This document shows, in pieces, positions 42,376 to 51,406 of a stretch of DNA of 64,000 bases (positions are counted from its first letter, which is position 1; each line of letters opens with the position of its first letter). The stretch covers positions 1 to 64,000 of the forward strand of contig CAJXSZ010000008.1 in the NCBI GenBank assembly GCA_913060815.1. Reading direction: 5' to 3'. The translations under genes and the position numbers were made by a program. Source of the stretch: an uncultured Sulfitobacter sp. GTDB lineage: Bacteria > Pseudomonadota > Alphaproteobacteria > Rhodobacterales > Rhodobacteraceae. Below the pieces are notes generated by a model that saw nothing but the letters and a program-made list of their open reading frames with translations, had not been told where the DNA came from and did not search any database.

Positions 42376-42929
42376 TCCGCAGTATCCCTTATGTCTGTTT
42401 CGGGGGCAAGTGACGTGCGGACATCCGCGCTGATGGCGTCGCGAGTCCAATGTAGGAAGGAGGTTTGAACAGCCACGCGCAAAGTGACGTCCAGCGCCTT
42501 TATCGGAGAGGGCGAATTGTGCGGATGAGTACCCAATACTGTCCTGTGGGCGACCCCTTTTTTTGCAGGGGTATGGCTTCAATCGTGATTGCCAGCTTTA
42601 AATAATTCTGTCGGATGTCTCAATCTATCCGAATCGAGGATCTTCTGATCCTTGAATGAAAGGTGAAGGGCCTGTTGCATCGATCGGGAGGTCTCTGCTG
42701 CGAAGCCCTATCATGACGGCCCGCGTCAAGACGGATCTGAGGCTACCTGAAGAAGGGGTTTTGCAGGCTTGCACGAAAGCCCGATGAGAAAGGCCGAGAG
42801 CTGATCTGGCGCTGTTGAACTGAGAACGGATCGGGTCGTCAGCGGTCGAATGGACCGCGAACCGCTACTATGATCTGGATGATTTATTCCAGATCAACAT
42901 AGAACGATTGTACAGGTTTCGTTTCATGC
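42376..42929. other. Gene-free stretch upstream of pobA
   Basis: No gene was recognised in any frame. The region holds two perfect inverted repeats: GCGGTC/GACCGC (42842-42847, 42853-42858) and TGATCTGGA/TCCAGATCA (42871-42879, 42888-42896). They are not followed by T runs, so they do not look like terminators. The part near pobA (42376-42480) should hold its promoter; I could not identify a regulator site. Together with the frameshifted remnant next to it, this fits a decayed accessory insertion beside tRNA-Cys. Confidence 0.4.
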
Positions 42930-43228
42930 ATGATTTGTAATGCGGACGACGGCACTGAAAAACCAGATAGCTCATCATCGCGAAGCTCATTCAAGCCGGA
43001 AGGGGCTAATGCGAAAGGCGCTTTCGTTTAGAATGGGCGCTAGATGCTGAGTACAAAAGCGGAGATCTAAAACCGCTCGTTAAGCTATTGATAAAGGGAA
43101 CAGCTCCCGAATCCTTTGACCATAAACAAAGGCGGCTGTTGACTGCCTTCTCTCATAGAGCTGCTCTGATTAGCGTGAAGAATCGCTTCAAGCGGAGAAT
43201 CTCAAATATCGGTTTTGAAATCTTTTAG
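42930..43228 (+). pseudogene. Frameshifted small gene next to tRNA-Cys
   Basis: An ATG at 42930 opens 33 codons (MICNADDGTEKPDSSSSRSS, ending in GANAKGAFV) to a TAG at 43029. A different frame, open from 43010, continues with RLEWALDAEYKSGDLKPLVK then LLIKGTAPESF and a basic tail to a TAG at 43226, with no usable start of its own. Joining the two near 43013-43030 gives one protein of about 99 residues with a pattern (KSGDLKPLVKLLIKG) common in small mobile-element or accessory proteins. Codons are more AT-rich than in neighbours. One frameshift, real or from sequencing, explains the picture. Confidence 0.42.
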
Positions 43229-43264
43229 CAGCCCTTCGGTCTCACATAGGCAAGCGATTGTAGA

Positions 43265-43338
43265 TGGAGGCGAGTACCGGAATCGAACCGGTGTACACGG
43301 ATTTGCAATCCGCTGCGTAACCACTCCGCCAACTCGCC
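43265..43338 (-). tRNA. tRNA-Cys (GCA anticodon)
   Basis: A 74-nt tRNA including an encoded CCA (complement of 43265-43267). The acceptor stem GGCGAGT pairs fully with ACTCGCC; the T loop reads GGTTCGATTCC and the anticodon loop ATTGCAAAT gives GCA for cysteine. U73 discriminator agrees with cysteine identity. The 3' end faces the gene-poor stretch with the frameshifted remnant, the usual side for integration events. Confidence 0.96.
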
Positions 43339-43505
43339 ACCGAGGATCGTCATAGACCGTGATTTTGAAGGCCGCAAGAGGCAAGATCGGGTGTTCTTGC
43401 GGTCTTTTTAAAACAACGGACCGTCAGTGGGAAGTGGCGTTGCTGCTGCGGCAGGGTTGTGGCACATTGGCGGCAACAGGATTCTGAACAAACGAGCATG
43501 CCGAT

Positions 43506-44159
43506 ATGACCGATTTCTCCACACGACGTACGATGATGGTCGACACGCAGGTGCGCCCGTCGGATGTGACCAAATTTCCAATCATTGACGCGATGTTGAC
43601 TGTCGCGCGCGAGGACTTCGTTCCCACGGCACAGCGTGAGGCGGCTTATGTCGGAGAGAACCTTGATCTGGGCGAGGGGCGCGTGCTGCTCGAACCACGC
43701 ACGCTCGCAAAGATGCTGGATGTGCTGGCGATTGACGCAGACGAGCTTGTCCTCGATCTGGGCTGTGCGTTGGGGTATTCCTCGGCGGTGATAGCGCGGA
43801 TGGCACAGGCTGTTGTGGCGGTTGAGCAGGACGCGGATATGGCGCGCGATGCGCAGGATGCGCTGGTTGCTGCAGGTGCGGATAATGCTGTTGTACATCA
43901 AGGGCCGCTGATCGACGGAGCCGCGCAGCACGGCCCATATGATGTGATCATCGTCGAAGGTGGCGTGGCAGACGTCCCTGAGGCATTGGTCGCGCAGCTC
44001 AAAGAGGGCGGACGGATTGCAGCCATCTTTATGAGCGGCCCGTTGGGCGAAGTGCGCGTTGGATACAAACGGGCGGGGCAGATGAGCTGGCGTTTGGCAT
44101 TCAATGCCACGGCGCCCTATCTGCCAGGCTTTGAGCCGGAGATGTCTTTCACGTTCTAA
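43506..44159 (+). CDS. Protein-L-isoaspartate O-methyltransferase family protein
   Basis: A 217-residue SAM-dependent methyltransferase of the Pcm family. TRRTMMVDTQVRPSDVT opens the protein, and the SAM site is LVLDLGCALGYSSAV (Pcm usually has GTGSGYQ-type sequence). ML.PRTLAKMLDVL corresponds to the isoaspartate-binding region but without the canonical Ser-containing IS(Q/S)P motif, so repair activity is uncertain. The pairing with tolC downstream is conserved across alphaproteobacteria. Confidence 0.82.
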   Translation: MTDFSTRRTMMVDTQVRPSDVTKFPIIDAMLTVAREDFVPTAQREAAYVGENLDLGEGRVLLEPRTLAKMLDVLAIDADELVLDLGCALGYSSAVIARMAQAVVAVEQDADMARDAQDALVAAGADNAVVHQGPLIDGAAQHGPYDVIIVEGGVADVPEALVAQLKEGGRIAAIFMSGPLGEVRVGYKRAGQMSWRLAFNATAPYLPGFEPEMSFTF

Positions 44160-44225
44160 GGCAGCTGAAAATTTTATGATGATGCGCAAGCAACGGCTTG
44201 CGGTGTGCTTTTGGAGACAAGTGGA

Positions 44226-45656
44226 ATGATGAATTTCGGGATCGGTCAGAGGGCTGCACGTGCTGTGCGGACAAGCTTTCTGGCGCTTGGGGTGACATTG
44301 GCAACTGCACCTCTTGCATCTTCTGACACGCTGGCGGACGCCCTTGTCGGGGCGTACACTCATTCTGGTCTTCTGGAGCAGAACCGCGCATTGCTGCGGG
44401 CCGCGGATGAAGACGTCGCCGCCGCGGGTGCGGCGCTGGAGCCTGTGCTGCGCTGGACTGCGGGCATTACGCAAAGCCTCGGACGTTCGCGTAGTCTGGC
44501 GACTTTGGGCGTGCAAAGTAGCGATAGTCTGGTCGCGAGTGGCCAGTTGATCGCAGAGCTTTTGGTATATGATTTCGGGGCGACAACCCTAGGGGTGGAG
44601 GTCGCTAAGGAATCCGTTCTGGCCACGCGGCAGTCGCTTATCGGGATCGAACAGCAGGTGCTGTTGCGCGGTGTGCAGGCCTATATGGGTGTGATCGAGG
44701 CGACAGAATTCGTGAGTTTGCGTCGCAACAACGAGAGCGTTCTGACGCAGGAACTGCGGGCTGCGCGAAACCGTTTCGAAGTGGGCGAAGTGACCCGTAC
44801 CGACGTAGCCCTTGCCGAGGCGCAGTTAGCGCAGGCGCGCAGCGGTCTGGCCTCGGCGCAGGGCAATCTGGCCATTGCCATCGAGGAGTACCGCAACGTG
44901 ATCGGGCGCAAGCCGGGCCGTCTGTCACCTCCGCCGCGCCTGCCAAAGATCAGCGGTGACATCAACGCGTCCAAGTCTCTGGCCGTACGCCAGCATCCCG
45001 AATTGCGCGCTGTGCAGCATCAGGTCAAAGCTGCGGAGCTGGCAATCAGACGGGCCGAGGCGCAAAAGCGCCCGACGGTAAGCCTGCAAGGGACACTCTC
45101 GGCGAGCGAGAACTTGGACAGCAGTAACTTCAGCACAGGTGCCAGTATCGGGCTGAACGCTGGCGGTACGATCTATCAGGGCGGTGCGCGCTCTTCGGCG
45201 GTGCGCCGTGCGCAAGCACAGCGCGATGCGCAGCGGGGCAACCTGCATGTGGTGCGCCATAACATTCAACAAAACGTCGGTGTCGCCTATGCGCAGCTTA
45301 GCTCCGCAAGGGCTTCGCTTGAGGCCTCGGATCGTCAGATCCGTGCCGCGCGTATTGCCTTCCGCGGTGTGCGCGAAGAGGCGACACTGGGTGCACGGAC
45401 CACGCTTGATGTGCTGGACGCAGAACAGGCGCTGCTCGATGCAGAGGCGTCACGGATTTCTGCACAGACGCTGCTATACAACGCGGCCTATGCTGTATTG
45501 TCGGCCACGGGTCAGCTGACGGCCACGGGCTTGCGTCTGCCGGTTCAGCAGTATGATGTGACGGAATACTATAATCTGGTCAAAGACAGCCCCACCGTTC
45601 AATCCAAGCAGGGCGCGCAGTTGGACCGTGTGCTCAAGCGCTTGCAAAAAGACTGA
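44226..45656 (+). CDS. tolC: TolC-family outer membrane efflux protein
   Basis: A 476-residue outer membrane channel subunit. A signal peptide ends near residue 33 (APLASS). Two OEP repeats follow with heptad-rich helices, including RNRFEVGEVTRTDVALAEAQLAQARSGLA (about 179-207) and the matching second repeat VREEATLGARTTLDVLDAEQALLDAE near the C-terminus. Trimers form the exit duct for type I secretion or RND pumps; no partner genes are adjacent. I use the ATG at 44226. A strong hairpin follows the stop. Confidence 0.9.
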   Translation: MMNFGIGQRAARAVRTSFLALGVTLATAPLASSDTLADALVGAYTHSGLLEQNRALLRAADEDVAAAGAALEPVLRWTAGITQSLGRSRSLATLGVQSSDSLVASGQLIAELLVYDFGATTLGVEVAKESVLATRQSLIGIEQQVLLRGVQAYMGVIEATEFVSLRRNNESVLTQELRAARNRFEVGEVTRTDVALAEAQLAQARSGLASAQGNLAIAIEEYRNVIGRKPGRLSPPPRLPKISGDINASKSLAVRQHPELRAVQHQVKAAELAIRRAEAQKRPTVSLQGTLSASENLDSSNFSTGASIGLNAGGTIYQGGARSSAVRRAQAQRDAQRGNLHVVRHNIQQNVGVAYAQLSSARASLEASDRQIRAARIAFRGVREEATLGARTTLDVLDAEQALLDAEASRISAQTLLYNAAYAVLSATGQLTATGLRLPVQQYDVTEYYNLVKDSPTVQSKQGAQLDRVLKRLQKD

Positions 45657-45682
45657 CGCGAGACGCTTTGTCGTCTTGCCAG

Positions 45683-45704
45683 AGGCCGTCCCAAGGGGCG
45701 GCCT
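45683..45704 (+). terminator. tolC terminator hairpin
   Basis: AGGCCGTCCC pairs with GGGGCGGCCT around a short AA-containing loop (one G-T pair), followed by TCTTCTTTT. The 27 bp after the tolC stop and the T-rich tail fit a rho-independent terminator, separating tolC from the popZ-like gene. Confidence 0.75.
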
Positions 45705-45830
45705 TCTTCTTTTGGGAGCTGGACTCTACGTTAAGGAAATAGGTTAATTTTATGTTTTTCCTCGTTTTTCCACCCATTGTGAGAATCTTTAATGCAGGTT
45801 ATTCTATGCAGGAGCAGAGAGTGGTGAAAA

Positions 45831-47144
45831 ATGTCAAAAGCAGTCACGCAGGATGAGGTTGAAGACGTATTGTCTTCAATTCGCAGATTGGTATCCGAAG
45901 ACAAGCGGCCCCTCGCGGGATTGCGGAATGCGGCGGATAGCGCCGCGCAGGACGACGATCTGAGAGGGGAAGACAGCGCTGCGGCTGCGGCGGGTAAGGC
46001 CCCTGAGGCTGCTGAAAAATTATCTGATGACTATGCGCGTTCGAAGCAAAACCAGCAGGCGGACCATGCTGCCGATGCGCCTGCTGACCGTTTCGTGCTC
46101 ACGCCTGCCTTGCGTGTCGTAGATGACGTTGAGGAGAGCGATCCGCCGCTTGATCTGGCATCTGTTGCGCGTGAAACATGGGCACCTGATGCACAAAGCG
46201 AAGAGGCTACCGTAGAAGATGCCAAGGCCTATGAAGGGCCAATGGTTCTGTTCCCCGCCGCACAAGAAAGCGTGCCGCAGGAGAATCGTGATGCGGCGAT
46301 GGAAGCACTTGATGCATTGGTACACGAGACGATCGAGAGTGATGGCGCGCATGAGCCTGCGCAAGCCAGACCTGAGGGTACCTTGGATGCATTCGATGAT
46401 GGCGATTACAGCGATGAGTTCTATTGGCAGGACACCGATGACAATGCGGAGCCCGACTATGATCTGACCGGCGCGATTGAAGAAGATGCAACCTACGACG
46501 TAGGCGGCGAAGCAGGGGAGCAGGTAGAAGAGGCTGCTTCATATGCGCCAGATCAGCCTGTGCCGTCGGGAGATGATATCATTGAAGATATGCGTGTCGA
46601 GGAGCAGGACCAAGCGTCAGATGATATCGCCACGGATACGGCAGGCGTGTCACATTATGAGCCGGAAGCCGCTGAAACAACGCCCGAGCCTCAAGCTGAG
46701 GACGCCTCTGTCCTGCCTTTGACTGCAAAAATTGCAGCGCTCGAAGCAGCCGTTGGCAAAATTACAGAGAGCTGGGAGCCTGATGGCGACGAGGCAGTTG
46801 AACTGGCTGCGACGCGGATGACCACTATGGCGTGGGAAGATGATGTAGAGCTTGATGCCAAAGGCGCGCCTTTCACGGAAGATGAGCCTATTACGCCGTC
46901 CCAAGAAGCACCGCAATATGACGACTTTGCACGGGACGAGGCCGCTGAGGCCAAAAAACCAAGCCTTGCGGCAGGGTTCGGCGGGGACGACCAGCTTATG
47001 GATGAGGAAACTCTACGCGAACTGGTCAGCGAGATTGTGCGCGCCGAGTTGCAAGGTGCCTTGGGTGAGCGGATCACCCGCAATGTGCGCAAGCTGGTGC
47101 GCCGCGAAATCCACCGCGCGCTGACTGCGCATGAGATGGAATAG
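45831..47144 (+). CDS. PopZ-like polar organising protein (DUF2497)
   Basis: A 437-residue protein with the PopZ layout: a short N-terminal helix (VEDVLSSIRRLVSEDKR, about 10-26), a long acidic, proline- and alanine-rich disordered middle (about 30-380), and a C-terminal helical assembly region (DEETLRELVSEIVRAELQGAL near 385-406, then RKLVRREIHRAL). PopZ forms polar condensates that anchor centromeres and cell-cycle regulators. It is more than twice as long as Caulobacter PopZ (177) because of the acidic linker. Location after pcm-tolC is the standard context. Confidence 0.78.
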   Translation: MSKAVTQDEVEDVLSSIRRLVSEDKRPLAGLRNAADSAAQDDDLRGEDSAAAAAGKAPEAAEKLSDDYARSKQNQQADHAADAPADRFVLTPALRVVDDVEESDPPLDLASVARETWAPDAQSEEATVEDAKAYEGPMVLFPAAQESVPQENRDAAMEALDALVHETIESDGAHEPAQARPEGTLDAFDDGDYSDEFYWQDTDDNAEPDYDLTGAIEEDATYDVGGEAGEQVEEAASYAPDQPVPSGDDIIEDMRVEEQDQASDDIATDTAGVSHYEPEAAETTPEPQAEDASVLPLTAKIAALEAAVGKITESWEPDGDEAVELAATRMTTMAWEDDVELDAKGAPFTEDEPITPSQEAPQYDDFARDEAAEAKKPSLAAGFGGDDQLMDEETLRELVSEIVRAELQGALGERITRNVRKLVRREIHRALTAHEME

Positions 47145-47147
47145 GCG

Positions 47148-48608
47148 CTAGCCTACCTCGGCAGCTACGTTGAGCAGGGTGTCGATGTCGAAATAGGCTT
47201 CCATGTGCTCGCCAAGCGCATCGAGAGTTTCATCGACCTGATCCTCGAAGATTGCAGAGGAAGTGGTGCCAAGCCGCTCCAGAAATGCAGCGCGAAAGCT
47301 GTCCGAGGCGAATAGCCCGTGCAGATAGCAGCCTTGCACGCGACCATCCCTGCTGGCCGCGCCTTCGTCCACACCATCAATGCGGAGCCACGGGTTGGCG
47401 CAGTCCGCCCCTGTCGTTTCTCCCAGGTGTATCTCATAGCCGCTCAGCGCTGTACCACTGGCGATATGCTGCCCTGCGCGCAAAGACAGGTGTTTGAGCG
47501 GGGCCAGGACAGTATGCACATCCAGATGACCTAGCCCCTCAACCGTGCCCGCGTCTCCCTCGATCCCCGCGGGATCGCTGATTGTTTTGCCGAGCATTTG
47601 ATAGCCGCCGCAAAGCCCCAAGACATGACCGCCACGGCGGATATGGGCGGCGATGTCGATGTCCCACCCCGTCTCGCGCAGGGCGGCAAGATCGGCAATG
47701 GTGGATTTGCTGCCCACCAGCAGGATAAGGTCCGCCTCGGCGGGAATAGGCGTGTCCCGCTGGATCATGCGCAGGTCAACAGATGGCTCTGCGGCGAGCG
47801 GATCGAGGTCGTCGAAATTGGCAATGCGGGGCAATTGTGGCACGGCGATCACGCAACCGCTGCCGCCTGAGGTGCTGCGTGCGGGCAGGTCCATCACATC
47901 TTCGGCGGGCAAGCGGTGGGCGAGATCGAACCAAGGCAGCACGCCTAGCGAGGGCCAGCCTGTGCGCGCAGCGATATCATCACGCCCTGCGTCAAACAGG
48001 CTACGATCGCCGCGAAATTTGTTAACGCAGAACCCTTTGACCAACGCGTTGTCCTCCGCTTCCATCACCGCCTGAGAGCCAACAATCTGAGCGATGACAC
48101 CACCGCGCTCAATGTCGCCCATGAGGATCACGGGTACCCCCGCCGCGCGGGCAAAGCCCATGTTGGCAATGTCGCCTGCGCGCAGGTTTGTCTCGGCAGG
48201 CGATCCTGCGCCCTCTACCACAATCACATCGCACCTACTGGCGAGGCGATGGAAGCTCTCAAGCACCGCGGGCATAAGGTTCTCTTTATTTTGGCCAAAG
48301 CTGCGAGCCTCTTGGTGGCCCGCAACCTTTCCCTGCACGATGACCTGCGCGCCCGTAGCTGTTTGCGGTTTGAGCAGGACGGGGTTCATATCGGTGTGCG
48401 GGGCCACGCCACAGGCGCGCGCCTGCAGTGCTTGGGCGCGCCCGATTTCGCCGCCGTCTTCTGTAACGGCGGCATTGTTGGACATGTTTTGCGGTTTGAA
48501 AGGCCGCACGTTCAGACCGCGCGCGCGCAGGGCCCGCAGGATGCCGGCAACAACCATGGATTTGCCCACGTTGCTGCCTGTGCCCATGATCATAATTGCT
48601 TTTGTCAT
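47148..48608 (-). CDS. cobQ: Cobyric acid synthase CobQ
   Basis: A 486-residue amidotransferase that amidates four side-chain carboxylates of adenosylcobyrinic acid a,c-diamide. N-terminal dethiobiotin-synthetase-like ATPase motif GTGSNVGKS at 9-17; the glutaminase domain has [11 protein letters not shown] with the nucleophile Cys and [10 protein letters not shown] use the ATG at 48608 with AAGGCA upstream; the frame to 48692 adds 28 unconserved residues. It is convergent with the popZ-like gene 3 bp away. No other cobalamin genes or B12 riboswitch are visible. Confidence 0.93.
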   Translation of the reverse strand: MTKAIMIMGTGSNVGKSMVVAGILRALRARGLNVRPFKPQNMSNNAAVTEDGGEIGRAQALQARACGVAPHTDMNPVLLKPQTATGAQVIVQGKVAGHQEARSFGQNKENLMPAVLESFHRLASRCDVIVVEGAGSPAETNLRAGDIANMGFARAAGVPVILMGDIERGGVIAQIVGSQAVMEAEDNALVKGFCVNKFRGDRSLFDAGRDDIAARTGWPSLGVLPWFDLAHRLPAEDVMDLPARSTSGGSGCVIAVPQLPRIANFDDLDPLAAEPSVDLRMIQRDTPIPAEADLILLVGSKSTIADLAALRETGWDIDIAAHIRRGGHVLGLCGGYQMLGKTISDPAGIEGDAGTVEGLGHLDVHTVLAPLKHLSLRAGQHIASGTALSGYEIHLGETTGADCANPWLRIDGVDEGAASRDGRVQGCYLHGLFASDSFRAAFLERLGTTSSAIFEDQVDETLDALGEHMEAYFDIDTLLNVAAEVG

Positions 48609-48698
48609 TGCGTGCCTTCGTGCTTTGATCTGCCGCACCGTGGCGCAAAGCGCAGCAGAGGAAAAGAGCGATTGCAGCGGGTCAGCGGACACAAAAAA

Positions 48699-48718
48699 AC
48701 GCAGCCCGAAGGCTGCGT
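48699..48718. terminator. Bidirectional terminator hairpin
   Basis: ACGCAGCC (48699-48706) and GGCTGCGT (48711-48718) form a perfect 8-bp stem with a stable CGAA tetraloop. T runs flank both sides (CTTTTTA on plus; seven T on minus). On the minus strand it ends the small gene at 48749-49069. Confidence 0.88.
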
Positions 48719-48748
48719 CTTTTTATCAGGTTTTAAGGCGAAGGTCGC

Positions 48749-49069
48749 TTACGCGGCTTCAGCCTGTTGTGCAGCGTTGCGACGCTCGGACTCTTCGCGC
48801 GACAGGGCAACGGAAGTCCGTACGCCTTTGCCAACAAAGTCCATGAGGCCAGTTACAACACGCTCGTTGGGGTCAATCCCCGCACAGCTCAGCACTTCGC
48901 GGCCATCGCGCGAGCGCGCCCAGCGGGCGATCTGCTCGGGGCCGTTGCCGTATTTCTTGTCATCCGCAATTGCGTCGTCCAGTGCGGCCAGTACTACGGC
49001 TGCAAACAGTTTACGGGCACGGTTGCCTTGCTCGTTATTAAAGGCAGTGCCATCAACGAAATCTTTCAA
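48749..49069 (-). CDS. Small conserved Rhodobacteraceae protein (probably DUF6280)
   Basis: A 106-residue soluble protein without signal peptide or membrane helix. It opens with MKDFVDGTAFNNEQGNRARK, has an alanine-rich helix (FAAVVLAALDDAIADD), one cysteine (SCAGIDP) and a charged C-terminus (SREESERRNAAQQAEAA). I associate it with DUF6280 from memory, with moderate certainty; function is unknown. Monocistronic, with a good terminator behind it, and divergent from efp. Confidence 0.75.
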   Translation of the reverse strand: MKDFVDGTAFNNEQGNRARKLFAAVVLAALDDAIADDKKYGNGPEQIARWARSRDGREVLSCAGIDPNERVVTGLMDFVGKGVRTSVALSREESERRNAAQQAEAA

Positions 49070-49287
49070 CTCGTCGTCCTTCCATTATTCTTGCTCTTGT
49101 CATTTCGGCGTCTGCCTCTTCTGACATATCTCGAGCGATTCGGATACCCTGTTTAATCATGGCTTCTATGCAAAAACTGCATGGCTTCCACGGTGCGAAC
49201 ACATAAACACGGCTCCTTGTGTGTGGGTGCACCGCAAGATATAGGGTGCGTCAACAAATCATCAACCTTTTGCCAGAGTTTTGACAC

Positions 49288-49851
49288 ATGCCCAAAATTA
49301 ACGGAAACGAGATTCGCCCCGGAAACGTCCTTGAACATAACGGCGGTCTGTGGGCTGCTGTGAAGGTCGATCACGTGAAACCAGGCAAAGGTGGTGCATT
49401 TGCGCAAGTCGAACTGAAGAATTTGCGCAACGGTTCCAAATTAAATGAACGCTTCCGCAGTGCCGACAAGGTCGAGAAAGTCCGCCTTGAGCAGAAGGAC
49501 CAGCAGTTTCTCTACGAAGATGCGGGGATGTTGGTACTGATGGACACTGACACCTACGATCAGGTTCAACTGTCCGCCGAGTTGCTCGGTGACCGCCGTC
49601 CTTTTTTGCAAGACGGCATGATGGTCGTGGTGGAGTATTACGAGGAAGAGGCTATTAACGCCGCGTTGCCCCAGAAAGTAACCTGCAAGATTGCCGAGAC
49701 CGAACCTGTGGTCAAAGGCCAGACAGCGGCCAACTCGTTCAAGCCTGCGATCTTGGACAACGGGGTCAAAGTCTCCGTGCCGCCCTTCGTCGGGCAGGAC
49801 GAGGACATCATCGTAAACACCGAGACCTTTGAGTACGTAGAGCGCGCCTGA
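49288..49851 (+). CDS. efp: Elongation factor P
   Basis: A 187-residue translation factor that relieves ribosome stalling at consecutive prolines. Three beta-barrel domains are expected: KOW-like N-domain with the loop [10 protein letters not shown] (tip Lys34), then [17 protein letters not shown] and the C-terminal [19 protein letters not shown]. Lys34 is the site modified by EpmA/EpmB in some bacteria. Length matches E. coli EF-P (188). A bidirectional terminator follows. Confidence 0.97.
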   Translation: MPKINGNEIRPGNVLEHNGGLWAAVKVDHVKPGKGGAFAQVELKNLRNGSKLNERFRSADKVEKVRLEQKDQQFLYEDAGMLVLMDTDTYDQVQLSAELLGDRRPFLQDGMMVVVEYYEEEAINAALPQKVTCKIAETEPVVKGQTAANSFKPAILDNGVKVSVPPFVGQDEDIIVNTETFEYVERA

Positions 49852-49878
49852 GCCTCACCTCTCAGAACACAAAACAAG

Positions 49879-49898
49879 CGCAGCCCTCTGGGGCTGCG
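49879..49898. terminator. Bidirectional terminator between efp and ygfZ-like gene
   Basis: CGCAGCCC (49879-49886) pairs with GGGCTGCG (49891-49898) over a TCTG loop; TTTT follows on the plus strand and CTTGTTTTGT on the minus strand. It sits between convergent genes that stop at 49851 and 49908. Confidence 0.85.
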
Positions 49899-49907
49899 TT
49901 TTGCGTT

Positions 49908-50651
49908 CTAGTCGATGCGCTTGACGGTAGCGTCTTCCGCGGTCATCTCGCCTGAAGCACGGTCATAGCGCAGATAGGCCAGCGCCTGATCGCCTGCACG
50001 GGTGAGCAGGGTGCCTGCGGGTTTGTCAGCAGCCACAATCGGCGTGCCCGTGGCCGCTTCGCCCTCAACTCGGACCTTCGCCAAACCTTTGCGCAGCTCG
50101 GTCTTGTGCTTCATGCGCGCTGTGACCTCTTGGCCGACGTAGCATCCTTTGCGGAAATCGACACCGTGGATACGCTCGAACCCCATTTCAAGAATGAAGG
50201 TGTCTGGCGTCAGCTCCACCCCGCTTTGCGGGATTATATTGGCGACGTGCAGCGCGTCCCAATCTGTGGTGTCGTCCTCCTGCGGCGCGTCGCGATACGC
50301 ACGCCATCCGAGGGCCGCGTGGCGCGGATCGGGCAGGGCATCTTCGGGCATATCGCCCGTGCCGCGGTGCAGGTGCAGGTCGGTGGGTGTGATCGTCACG
50401 TCCGCGCGTAGTTTGTACATGCCCAAGCGCTGGGCCAGCATGTCGGCCTGTGCAGCATCTGCATCCAACAGGATGTCATCACCGTCCGCTTTGAGGAAGA
50501 AATCAGCCATGTACTTGCCTTGCGGCGTCAGCATCGCGGCATAAACCAGACCCGTCTTCACGCCGCCCACATCATTCGTGACCAGCCCTTGCAAAAAGCT
50601 GTGGGTGTCTGTGCCGGAAAGGCGCAGGATGCGGCGGGGGGCGTTGCTCAT
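49908..50651 (-). CDS. YgfZ/GcvT-family folate-binding protein
   Basis: A 247-residue cytoplasmic protein that helps maintain iron-sulfur proteins through folate binding. The YgfZ signature KGCYVGQEVTARMKHK with the conserved Cys is at about 167-182. SFLQGLVTNDV near residue 18 and LTPQGKYMADF are also typical. The family usually runs 240-330 residues, so this is a short but complete form. It lies alone between efp and the glycosyltransferase gene. Confidence 0.9.
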   Translation of the reverse strand: MSNAPRRILRLSGTDTHSFLQGLVTNDVGGVKTGLVYAAMLTPQGKYMADFFLKADGDDILLDADAAQADMLAQRLGMYKLRADVTITPTDLHLHRGTGDMPEDALPDPRHAALGWRAYRDAPQEDDTTDWDALHVANIIPQSGVELTPDTFILEMGFERIHGVDFRKGCYVGQEVTARMKHKTELRKGLAKVRVEGEAATGTPIVAADKPAGTLLTRAGDQALAYLRYDRASGEMTAEDATVKRID

Positions 50652-50728
50652 CGGGGTATCCTTCCTACGTCCTTTTCAATATAGCCATTCACGCGCCCCA
50701 TAACAGGGGGCTTTGTGAAAGGATCGCC

Positions 50729-51406
50729 ATGCGGGCGCAGATTTCAGTCATCGTTCCCACACTGAACGCCGAAGGCCAGCTTGCCGCCTGTTTTGGCGCG
50801 CTGATGGAGGGGCTGGATGCAGGGCTGATCCGCGAATTGATCGTGAGCGATGGCGGCTCGGAGGATGCCAGCGGTGCGGTGGCACAAGCATGGGGCGCAG
50901 AAGTTGTGCATGGTGCTGCGTCGCGCGGCGGCCAGCTGCGGCGCGGGGCGGCTGCGGCGCAGGGCGAGTGGCTGCTTGTGCTGCATGCTGACACGGTGCT
51001 GAGCGCGGGATGGAGCGCTGCGGTTCAGGCGCATTTGAATGACAAGAGCCATGCAGGATGGTTCAGGCTGACCTTTGACCAAAGCGGATGTGCGCCGCGA
51101 ATTGTGGCGGGATGGGCCAATCTGCGCAGCCGTTTTGGCCTGCCGTACGGCGATCAGGGATTGCTCATCCACCGCAGTCTCTACGATGCAGTAGGCGGCT
51201 ATCCAAATCAGCCGTTGATGGAGGATGTGGCATTGGCGCGGGCGCTGCGCGGACGATTGCGCCCATTGGATGCTGTGGCGGTTACGTCCGCCAGCAAATA
51301 CCGCGCACAGGGCTGGCTGCGGCGCGGGTCGCGCAACCTTTGGACCCTTGTGAGGTACTTTGCAGGCGTATCGCCCCAGCGCTTGGCACAGGCCTACCGT
51401 CGCTGA
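50729..51406 (+). CDS. Family 2 glycosyltransferase (TIGR04283 type)
   Basis: A 225-residue GT-A fold enzyme without membrane helices. ISVIVPTLNAEGQL opens it, the nucleotide site IVSDGGSEDAS follows near 39-49, the DxD-like LHADTVL near 88-94, and PLMEDVALARAL carries the likely base. TIGR04283 members occur with radical SAM and selenium-domain proteins and are labelled arsenosugar glycosyltransferases in databases; that label is not tested here. An AAAGGAT site precedes the ATG. It ends flush against the convergent ABC gene. Confidence 0.82.
   Translation: MRAQISVIVPTLNAEGQLAACFGALMEGLDAGLIRELIVSDGGSEDASGAVAQAWGAEVVHGAASRGGQLRRGAAAAQGEWLLVLHADTVLSAGWSAAVQAHLNDKSHAGWFRLTFDQSGCAPRIVAGWANLRSRFGLPYGDQGLLIHRSLYDAVGGYPNQPLMEDVALARALRGRLRPLDAVAVTSASKYRAQGWLRRGSRNLWTLVRYFAGVSPQRLAQAYRR

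Noticed and set aside
42376-42760. Insertion-sequence end suggested by GGCCTGTTGCA near 42670
   Set aside because: No matching inverted end, target duplication or transposase remnant could be identified.
43350-44516. 388-codon minus-strand frame across pcm and the tolC start
   Set aside because: Antisense shadow rich in Arg, Cys and His, with no motif.
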